This document shows, in pieces, positions 1 to 5,466 of a stretch of DNA of 10,499 nt. Where the stretch lies: NCBI GenBank assembly GCA_030150085.1, contig JASLGJ010000083.1, forward strand, positions 1 to 10,499. Direction: 5' to 3'. Under the pieces are notes generated by a model, which saw only the letters and a program-made list of their open reading frames with translations, was not told the DNA's origin and ran no database searches. Position 1 is the stretch's first letter. Every line of letters starts with the position of its first letter. A program made the position numbers and the translations under genes. Origin of the DNA: Candidatus Elarobacter sp. Lineage in GTDB: Bacteria > Vulcanimicrobiota > Vulcanimicrobiia > Vulcanimicrobiales > Vulcanimicrobiaceae.

Positions 1-1965
1 CTGCGCGTGCTGGAGGGCGGCCGCGAACTTGAACGAGTGCGCCGGGTAGACGCGGTCGTCGTGGTCCGACGTCATCACCAGCGTCGGCGGGTAGGCCGTG
101 CCGTCCTTGACGTTGTCGTCGGGCGAGTACGCGTAGAGCCACTTGAACTGCTCGGGCGACGCGTCAGCGGAGCCGTACTCGGGCACCCACGCGTTGCCTA
201 CGGTCCACTTCTGGAAGCGCAGCATGTCGAGCACGCCGACCTCGGGGATCGCCGCGCCGTACAGGTCGGGCCGCTGCGTGATCGCCGCGCCGACCAGCAG
301 CCCGCCGTTGGAGCCGCCGTTGGCCGCGAGCTTGGGCGTCGAGGTGATCTTGCGGTCGATCAGCATCTGCGAGGCGGCGATGAAGTCGTCGAAGACGTGC
401 TGCTTGTTCGCCAGACGGCCCGCGTCGTGCCAGGCCTCGCCGTACTCGCCGCCGCCGCGCAGCACCACCTCGGCGTACGCGCCGCCCATCCGCAGCCACA
501 GCGCCACGCCGGGATGGAACCCCGGCGTCTGGTTGATGTCGAACCCGCCGTAGCCGTGGACGATCGTCGGGGTCGAGCCGTCGAGCGGCATGTCCTTGCG
601 GTGCGTGACGAACACCGGCACCTGCGTGCCGTCCTTGGACGTCGCGAAGTCGAGATCGGTGACGTAGGGCGCGCCGTCGAACGCGATCTTCGGCTTCTGG
701 TACACCGTGCTCGCGCCGGTGCGCGTGTCGTAGCGGTAGATCGTGGTCGGGTAGGTGAACGACGCGAAGCCGTAATACGCGATGCGGTCGGTGCGGCGCG
801 CGCCGGGCAGCCCGCCGCTGCCGATGCCCGGCAGCGCGATCGCGCCGGCCGGCGCGCCGCGCAGGTCCGTGATGCGGATCAGCGAGTGCGCGTCGTGCAG
901 ATAGCTCAGGTAGAAGCGGTCGCCGATCAGCGACACGCCTTCGAGCGCGTCGGCGCTCTGCGGCACGATGTCGTGCAGCGCATGGCGCGGGTCGGTGACG
1001 TCGACCCACACCAGCCGGCCGCGCGGCGCCCGCGCGTTGGTTTGCAGGTACAGCTTGGTGCCGTCGTCGCCGACGACGGTGTACTGCACGTCGGGCTCCA
1101 GCCCGAACAGCGGCCGGAAGGCGCGCTCGTTGGGGCGTTTCCAGGCCAGGCTGTTGCCGCTGCCCTTCGAGGTGGTGAGGAAGACGTAGCGGTCGTCCTC
1201 CGTCTTGTCGGTGCCGACGAACACGTCGGGCGCGCTCGCCGTGAACACCAGCGGGTCGGCGGACTGCGGCGTCCCCAGCGCGTGGAAGTAGAGCTTCTGC
1301 AAGCCCAGCGTGACCAGCGTCGTGTTCGCCGCGCTCGGCTTGTCGTAGCGCGAGTAGTAGAAGCCGCGGTCGCCGACCCAAGTCGCGCCGGAGAACTTCG
1401 ACCACTCCAGCCGGTCGGCGAGGTCCTTGCCGCTCGCGACGTCGCGCACGCGCCAGGTCTGCCAGTCCGAGCCCGACGACTCGGTGGCGTAGGCCATGAA
1501 GCGGCCGTCGGTGGTGAACGACTCGCCCGCCAGCGCGACCGTGCCGTCGGCGGCCAGCGTGTTGGGATCGAGAAAGACCCGCGCCGGCGCGCGCTCGGAG
1601 TCGCGCACGTAGAGCACGCTCTGGTTCTGCAGCCCGCCGTTGCGGCTGAAGAACCAGCGTTTGCCCTCGCGGAACGGCGCGCCGATCTTCTCGTAGTTCA
1701 GCAGCGCGCGGTACGCGTCTTTGATCGCGCCGCGCTGCGGCACCGCGTCGAGATACGAGCGGGTCAGCTCGCCCTCGGCCCGCACCCAGGCCTGCGTCTG
1801 CGGCGAGTCGACGTTCTCGAGCCAGCGGTACGGGTCGGGCACGGTCGTGCCGAAGTAGGTGTCGGGCTTGGGATCGCGCGGCGCGTCCGGATAGGGCAGG
1901 CGCGCGGCGAGCGCGGGCGCCGCGCCCAGCAGCGCGGCAACGATGACGAAAGCGAGGCGTCGCAC
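1..1965 (-). CDS. Prolyl oligopeptidase (S9A), secreted, 3' end cut by window edge
   Basis: This is a serine peptidase of the prolyl oligopeptidase family, which cleaves short peptides after proline. 655 codons are visible and the frame stays open to base 1. The GTG start is followed by a signal peptide (about residues 1-20, hydrophobic core, ALA before the mature end), so the enzyme is probably periplasmic or exported. After residue 25 comes the typical propeller entry (PDPYRWLEN). The catalytic domain shows the oxyanion tyrosine in YGGF (Y472), the nucleophile in GGSNGG (S552) and the catalytic Asp plus substrate-binding Arg in DHDDRV (D636, R638). The catalytic His, expected about 40 residues later, lies beyond the left edge. 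GTG at 1963-1965 is the only sensible start; no Shine-Dalgarno is visible. It begins 37 bp after the stop of the Crp-like gene on the same strand, so co-transcription is possible. I spot-checked the frame at several places and saw no frameshift. Identification is firm. Confidence 0.93.
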   Translation of the reverse strand, partial: MRRLAFVIVAALLGAAPALAARLPYPDAPRDPKPDTYFGTTVPDPYRWLENVDSPQTQAWVRAEGELTRSYLDAVPQRGAIKDAYRALLNYEKIGAPFREGKRWFFSRNGGLQNQSVLYVRDSERAPARVFLDPNTLAADGTVALAGESFTTDGRFMAYATESSGSDWQTWRVRDVASGKDLADRLEWSKFSGATWVGDRGFYYSRYDKPSAANTTLVTLGLQKLYFHALGTPQSADPLVFTASAPDVFVGTDKTEDDRYVFLTTSKGSGNSLAWKRPNERAFRPLFGLEPDVQYTVVGDDGTKLYLQTNARAPRGRLVWVDVTDPRHALHDIVPQSADALEGVSLIGDRFYLSYLHDAHSLIRITDLRGAPAGAIALPGIGSGGLPGARRTDRIAYYGFASFTYPTTIYRYDTRTGASTVYQKPKIAFDGAPYVTDLDFATSKDGTQVPVFVTHRKDMPLDGSTPTIVHGYGGFDINQTPGFHPGVALWLRMGGAYAEVVLRGGGEYGEAWHDAGRLANKQHVFDDFIAASQMLIDRKITSTPKLAANGGSNGGLLVGAAITQRPDLYGAAIPEVGVLDMLRFQKWTVGNAWVPEYGSADASPEQFKWLYAYSPDDNVKDGTAYPPTLVMTSDHDDRVYPAHSFKFAAALQHAQ

Positions 1966-2030
1966 GCCGTGCAGTTCTACGAGAGAAAGCGGAGGCGCCT
2001 GCTCAGACCGGCGGCGCCTGCACGCCGTGC
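1962..2030. repeat. Pair of 11-bp palindromic repeats at the crp/peptidase junction
   Basis: The sequence GCACGCCGTGC occurs twice, at 1962-1972 and 2020-2030, 58 bp apart. Each copy is itself a dyad (GCACG-C-CGTGC). The first copy covers the GTG start of the prolyl oligopeptidase and the second lies in the last codons of the Crp-like gene. They could be paired operators or small hairpins, but in DNA this GC-rich such matches also arise by chance. Confidence 0.3.
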
Positions 2031-2950
2031 GCGAAGGCTTCGAGCCGCGCCCGGTCGATCGCGCGCACGCGCCCGCGGTCCAGCTCGACGGCGGTGGCGT
2101 TCTTGAGGCGGATCAGCGCGCGCGCCGCCATGTCGCGCACGGTGCCGGCGGCGGCGGCGATCTGCGCCTGCGAGAGGTTCTCCACGCCGGGCAGGCCGGG
2201 CGCCATGCCGGTCGTCGCGGGCGCGTACGACATCAGGAACTTGGCGACGCGCTGCAGGACGTGCGCGAACGCGAGGTCGGCGATGGTGTCGATCGAGCGC
2301 CGCCGCGCCTGCGAGGCCGCCGCGAGGAAGCCCAGCGCGAGCTCGCTGTCGTTGCGTACCGCGTGCAGCACCGCTTCGGTCGGCACCAGCACCAGCGTGC
2401 AGTCGGTCAGCGCCTCGGCGCGCGTGGTCGCGCCGCCGCCGTCGAACGTGCCCGATTCGTTGAGCGGGTCGTGCGTCAGCCGCTCGCCCAGCGCGTGCGT
2501 CTTGCCGTCGGGCGAGAGCAGGGTGTAGACGACCTTGCCGCTGCGCACGAAGCCCAGATACGGCCACATCTCGCCTTCGTCGAAGATCGTCTCGCCGGTG
2601 CGGTACGAGCGCTCGGTCGCGACCGCGGCCAGCTCGTTGATCGTCGACTGCTTGGCGTTCGAGAACGGCGCGGTGTGCGCGAGGAACGTGGTGCTGTCGG
2701 CCCGCTCGTCGATCCGCTCCAGGCGGATCGTCCAGCGGCCGCTGCCCAGGTTGCGCGCGTCCCAGGAGAACTTGCCCGCCCGCTGCTGCTGGAACTCGTT
2801 GCGCAGGGCGCGCGGATCGCTCTCCTCGGTGAGTTCGAGCACTCCGCCGATCGGCAGCTTGTCGAACGCCTCGAAGATACGGGTGCTGCGGTTCTGTGCG
2901 GGAAGCGTGCGGGCGTCGATGGTCGCGGTCGCCGCGCGGGTCGTTGGCAT
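2003..2950 (-). CDS. DUF2249-Crp/Fnr fusion transcriptional regulator
   Basis: A 315-residue regulator with three parts. Residues 11-80 match the DUF2249 (TusA-like) pattern: IDARTLP, then IFEAFDKLPIGG, DPRALR, FSWD and a closing RWTIRLERI. Residues about 88-205 form a cyclic-nucleotide-binding-type beta barrel (TGETIFDEGE, YLGFVRSGKV), with a degenerate phosphate cassette that keeps E165 and R177. Residues about 206-243 are the dimer helix, and 258-305 a Crp-type winged helix-turn-helix (LSQAQIAAAAG, VRDMAARAL, with R272, D273 and R277 at DNA-contact positions). Only one Cys is present, so an FNR-type iron-sulfur cluster is excluded. Typical Crp/Fnr proteins have about 200-250 residues; the excess is the N-terminal domain. 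The ATG start lies opposite the thioredoxin gene, with a 22-bp dyad between them that may be its own operator. The ligand is unknown. DUF2249 proteins often occur near hemerythrin or nitrogen-oxide genes, so redox or NO sensing is a guess. Confidence 0.88.
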   Translation of the reverse strand: MPTTRAATATIDARTLPAQNRSTRIFEAFDKLPIGGVLELTEESDPRALRNEFQQQRAGKFSWDARNLGSGRWTIRLERIDERADSTTFLAHTAPFSNAKQSTINELAAVATERSYRTGETIFDEGEMWPYLGFVRSGKVVYTLLSPDGKTHALGERLTHDPLNESGTFDGGGATTRAEALTDCTLVLVPTEAVLHAVRNDSELALGFLAAASQARRRSIDTIADLAFAHVLQRVAKFLMSYAPATTGMAPGLPGVENLSQAQIAAAAGTVRDMAARALIRLKNATAVELDRGRVRAIDRARLEAFAHGVQAPPV

Positions 2951-2968
2951 CGGCGAATGAGATGCGGG

Positions 2969-2990
2969 CGCAGGGGGCGCTTTCCCTGCG
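2969..2990. promoter_or_regulatory. Candidate operator: 22-bp perfect dyad between crp-like and thioredoxin genes
   Basis: CGCAGGG (2969-2975) and CCCTGCG (2984-2990) form a perfect 7-bp inverted repeat with an 8-bp spacer. The total of 22 bp matches the footprint length of a Crp-family dimer, and the site lies between the divergent regulator and thioredoxin genes. Autoregulation and control of the thioredoxin gene is the natural hypothesis. In the thioredoxin transcript the same bases could instead form a hairpin just before the ribosome binding site. Confidence 0.45.
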
Positions 2991-2992
2991 AC

Positions 2993-2998
2993 GGAAGG
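2993..2998 (+). promoter_or_regulatory. Shine-Dalgarno deciding the thioredoxin start
   Basis: GGAAGG at 2993-2998 is 8 nt upstream of the GTG at 3007. The earlier in-frame ATG at 2962 has no comparable purine-rich element and would leave only 11 bp between the two divergent start codons. This favours GTG 3007. Confidence 0.5.
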
Positions 2999-3006
2999 CG
3001 CAGCCG

Positions 3007-3534
3007 GTGTTTCCGCTGCGCCGCCTCGCCGCGCGCGGGCTCGACGTTCTCGCCGTCCTGGTCGTGCTGGTCGCGGTGGCGCGCTTCGTCGTGCTGCCGC
3101 GCCTCCACCGCGAGGCCGCCGTCCCGGCGCCGCCGGTATCGCTGGCCGCGCTCGGCGGTGGCCGCTTCGACCTCGACCGCGCCCGCGGCCGGGTGGTGTT
3201 CCTGGATTTCTGGGCCACCTGGTGCGAGCCGTGCCGCGACTCGATCCCGCTGGTTCAGCACTTCAAGCGCACCCATCCCGGGGTCGAGGTCGAGTCGGTC
3301 GACGTCGGCGAGGAGCCGGCGCTCGTGCGCCCCTTCGCCGCCAAGTTCGCCATGCGCGACGTCGCGCTGGACCCCGATCAGACCGTCGCCCACGCCTTCG
3401 GCGTCGACGGCTTCCCCACGCTGGTCGCGATCGGTCCCGACGGCAAGATCCACGCCCGCTGGATCGGCTTCGACCCCGCCGTCGAACGCGACATGACCGA
3501 GACGCTCGCCAGGTTGGCGCCAGGAAAGACCTAG
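3007..3534 (+). CDS. Membrane-anchored TlpA/ResA-type thioredoxin
   Basis: A thiol-disulfide oxidoreductase of 175 residues from the chosen GTG start. Residues about 11-30 are a single hydrophobic segment after an arginine-rich start (FPLRRLAARG), which gives an N-in anchor with the catalytic domain outside the membrane. The active site is WCEPC (C73, C76) within FLDFWAT, the usual start of the thioredoxin fold, and the cis-proline loop is GFPTL (P137). The fold ends with GPDGKIHARWIGFD. Proteins of this kind reduce or oxidise exported cysteines, for example in cytochrome c maturation, but no such genes are nearby. It diverges from the DUF2249-Crp regulator, which suggests joint control through the dyad between them. 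An alternative in-frame ATG at 2962 would add 15 uninformative residues. The stop lies in an inverted repeat shared with the converging enoyl-CoA hydratase gene. The family is clear; the substrate and the exact start are less certain. Confidence 0.87.
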   Translation: MFPLRRLAARGLDVLAVLVVLVAVARFVVLPRLHREAAVPAPPVSLAALGGGRFDLDRARGRVVFLDFWATWCEPCRDSIPLVQHFKRTHPGVEVESVDVGEEPALVRPFAAKFAMRDVALDPDQTVAHAFGVDGFPTLVAIGPDGKIHARWIGFDPAVERDMTETLARLAPGKT

Positions 3535-3566
3535 CTCCGACTGACGGCCTGGGCCGGCTAGGTCTT
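3526..3566. terminator. Inverted repeat holding both stop codons of convergent genes
   Basis: AAGACCTAG (3526-3534) and CTAGGTCTT (3558-3566) are perfect 9-bp reverse complements. The TAG stop of the thioredoxin gene is at 3532-3534 and that of the enoyl-CoA hydratase gene at 3558-3560 on the minus strand. Both proteins therefore end in Lys-Thr-stop. The 23-nt loop holds a second small dyad (CGGCC-TG-GGCCG, 3545-3556). No T-run follows on either strand, so it is not a classical intrinsic terminator, but the position suggests bidirectional transcription end. Confidence 0.5.
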
Positions 3567-4337
3567 GGTGAAGACGGCCTTGCGCTTGTCGAGGAAGGCG
3601 CGGGTGCCTTCTTTGAAGTCGGCGGTGTCGATCATGCGGCCGAAGTGGCCGGCTTCCATCGCCAGCGCGTCGGACAGCGGCAGGTGGGCGCCCTCGATCA
3701 GGGCCCGCTTGGTGCCAGCGATGGCGAGCGGCGCCTTGGCGGCGATCAGGCCGGCGACGCGCTGAGCCTCGGTCACGGCCTCGCCGGCCGGGACGACGCG
3801 CTGCACCAGGCCGATGCGCAGCGCCTCGGCCGCGTCGATCATCTCGCCGGTCAGGGTCAGGTACATCGCCATCCCCTCGCCCAGCAGGCGCAGCGAGCGC
3901 TGCGTGCCGCCGTAGCCGGGCACCAGGCCCAGGTTGACCTCGGGCTGGCCGAACTTGGCGTTGTCGCCGGCGACCCGGATGTCGCAGGCCATCGCCAGCT
4001 CCATGCCGCCGCCCAGCGCGAAGCCGTTGACCGCGGCGATCACCGGCACCGGCAGCGACTCGATCGCGACGGTCAGGGCTTGGCCGCGCTTGGCCTGGGC
4101 CTCGCCCGCCTTCGCGTCGGCCAGCGCGTTGAGCTCGGCGATGTCGGCTCCGGCGGCGAACGCCTTGGGCCCGGCTCCGGTCAGGATGACCGCGCGCAGG
4201 TCGGGCTCGCCGGCGAGCTGGGTGAAGGCCTGCATCAGCTCGTCGAGCATCTGGCCGTTGAGCGCGTTGAGGACCTCGGGGCGGTTCAGGGTCACCGTCG
4301 CGACGGACCCGCTGCGTTCGAGGGCGATCGTTTGCAT
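3558..4337 (-). CDS. Enoyl-CoA hydratase (crotonase family)
   Basis: A 259-residue crotonase, the normal length for the family. It should add water to trans-2-enoyl-CoA (or run the reverse dehydration) in fatty-acid or short-chain acyl-CoA metabolism in the cytosol. The CoA-binding and oxyanion-hole motif is AGADI (residues 62-66), and the second oxyanion stretch is FALGGGMELA. Both catalytic glutamates of true hydratases are present: E113 in GGGMELA and E133 in GQPEVNLG, followed by GYGGTQR. The C-terminal helix region (FKEGTRAFLDKRKAVF) is typical and complete. The two glutamates favour a hydratase over the isomerase or decarboxylase branches. The ATG start at 4335-4337 agrees with family alignments (MQTIALERSG..VATVTLNRP). 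No partner beta-oxidation genes are in view: it stands alone between a converging thioredoxin gene and the divergent PhoU operon. The acyl-chain specificity cannot be read from sequence. Confidence 0.93.
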   Translation of the reverse strand: MQTIALERSGSVATVTLNRPEVLNALNGQMLDELMQAFTQLAGEPDLRAVILTGAGPKAFAAGADIAELNALADAKAGEAQAKRGQALTVAIESLPVPVIAAVNGFALGGGMELAMACDIRVAGDNAKFGQPEVNLGLVPGYGGTQRSLRLLGEGMAMYLTLTGEMIDAAEALRIGLVQRVVPAGEAVTEAQRVAGLIAAKAPLAIAGTKRALIEGAHLPLSDALAMEAGHFGRMIDTADFKEGTRAFLDKRKAVFTKT

Positions 4338-4378
4338 CGAGCGGCGGTACGGCGGGGTTCGCGCTGCGCCCTCCCCTC

Positions 4379-4387
4379 TGCTATGCT
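4379..4387 (+). promoter_or_regulatory. Extended -10 promoter element for the PhoU operon
   Basis: TGC followed by TATGCT (4382-4387) reads as an extended -10 (TGnTATnnT). A weak TTCGCG at 4358-4363 lies 18 bp upstream as a possible -35. Transcription would begin near 4394-4395, leaving only 2-3 nt before the ATG at 4397, which implies a leaderless message. GGGGA at 4388-4392 resembles a Shine-Dalgarno but would then not be transcribed. Confidence 0.4.
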
Positions 4388-4396
4388 GGGGATGAC

Positions 4397-5026
4397 ATGC
4401 GTACCGCCTATCACCAGGCGTTGGAAAGCACGCGCCTGGACGTCGTCCGGCTGGGCGCGCTCGTCTCCGACGCGATCCGTTCCGCCACCCACGCGCTCGA
4501 GAACCGCGACGCGATCCTGGCCGGCCGCGTCGTGGCCGGCGACGACGAGATCGACGACGTCCGCCGCCGGGTCGAAGCCGCCTGCATCCAGCTGATCTGG
4601 AAGCAGCAGCCGGTCGCGGGCGAGCTGCGCGAGATCGCCTCGATGCTCCAGATCGTGACCGACCTCGAGCGGATCGGCGACTACGCGGTCGACATCGCCA
4701 AGAACGCGATCAAGCTGGCCGACGTCCCGGTCCGCCCGGCCAGCGTCGAGGTCGGCCGGATCGCCAACCTGGCCCACCAGATGCTCGAGGACGTCATGCG
4801 GGCCTACCGCGAGCGCGACGCCGTGCTGGCCAACCAGGTGATCGAGCGCGACGACGAGGTCGACCTGCTCTATCGCAACGGCATCGAGGCGCTCCAGGCG
4901 GAGATGCAGAGCGATTCGGGTACGGTACCGGCCGGGACGCTGCTGCTCTTCGTCATCTCGATCATCGAGCGGGTCGGGGACCGCGCCCAGAACATCGCCT
5001 GGCACACCAAGGACATGCTGCCGTGA
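4397..5026 (+). CDS. phoU: PhoU-family phosphate signalling protein
   Basis: A 209-residue all-helical protein with two tandem PhoU three-helix bundles (about 10-105 and 118-205). Each carries the metal-binding signature: E91-R-I-G-D95 with D99 in DLERIGDYAVDIA, and E191-R-V-G-D195 with N199 in IIERVGDRAQNIA. PhoU acts in the cytosol between the Pst phosphate transporter and the PhoR sensor kinase to hold back the Pho response at high phosphate. No pst, phoR or phoB gene is visible; PhoU proteins away from pst can also serve Na/phosphate cotransporters. An extended -10 motif ends 9 bp before the ATG. The stop overlaps the GTG of the next gene (GTGA), implying translational coupling to a secreted stalk-domain protein and a PLP enzyme, partners not usually associated with PhoU. 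Length and motifs are normal for the family, so the name is safe; the signalling partner is unknown. Confidence 0.93.
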   Translation: MRTAYHQALESTRLDVVRLGALVSDAIRSATHALENRDAILAGRVVAGDDEIDDVRRRVEAACIQLIWKQQPVAGELREIASMLQIVTDLERIGDYAVDIAKNAIKLADVPVRPASVEVGRIANLAHQMLEDVMRAYRERDAVLANQVIERDDEVDLLYRNGIEALQAEMQSDSGTVPAGTLLLFVISIIERVGDRAQNIAWHTKDMLP

Positions 5027-5466
5027 CGCGCCTCCTCGCCGCCCTGCTCTGCGCGCTGACCCTGGCCCTGGGCGCGGGGGCCCCGGCCTCCGCCGCCGAC
5101 AAGGCGGTGCGGCTGACCCTCGACGGCCGGCCGGTCGACCGCGCCGGGGGCGTCGCGCTGGCGCGCCACGGCGTGGTCTACGCCGACTTGGTCGCCCTGG
5201 TCAAGTCGTTCAACGGCCTGCTGACCTTTCAGGGCAGCGGCGCCGTGGTGTCCATCGACGGCGTGACGGCGACCTTCACCCCGGGCAGCCGCACGGCCAA
5301 GATCGGCGAGGGCGCGCAGACCATGAGGGGCCAGACCTTCGTGCGCAACGGCGACCTGTTCGTGCCGCTCGATTTCTTCGTCACCCAGGTCGCGCGGGCC
5401 AAGCTCACGATCGATCCCGCCCAGACCCGCGCCGACATCCGCGTCAACGCGAACCCCGTGAGTTGA
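5023..5466 (+). CDS. Secreted stalk-domain (copper amine oxidase N-terminal-like) protein
   Basis: A 147-residue exported protein. Residues 1-24 are a clear signal peptide (TRLLAALLCALTLALG core, cleavage after ASA). The mature part is one copy of the copper-amine-oxidase N-terminal 'stalk' domain: LTLDGRPV, a GGVALARHGVVYADL strand-helix, VVSIDGVTATFTPGS, a second QTFVRNGDLFVPLDFFV half, and a closing AKLTIDPAQTRADIRV. In this family the domain is a non-catalytic module often found on exported proteins. No enzyme domain is attached here, so the protein consists of the module alone. The GTG start overlaps the PhoU stop (GTGA) and its own stop overlaps the TTG start of the next gene (TTGA), so the three genes are one operon. 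Assignment to the family is good; the role is unknown, perhaps binding a ligand or cell-wall component. Confidence 0.85.
   Translation: MTRLLAALLCALTLALGAGAPASAADKAVRLTLDGRPVDRAGGVALARHGVVYADLVALVKSFNGLLTFQGSGAVVSIDGVTATFTPGSRTAKIGEGAQTMRGQTFVRNGDLFVPLDFFVTQVARAKLTIDPAQTRADIRVNANPVS

Noticed and set aside
7..2106. A 699-codon plus-strand open frame opposite the prolyl oligopeptidase and the end of the regulator.
   Set aside because: The product is an Arg/Val/Ala-rich low-information sequence typical of antisense frames in GC-rich genes, while the minus strand encodes a complete set of S9 motifs.
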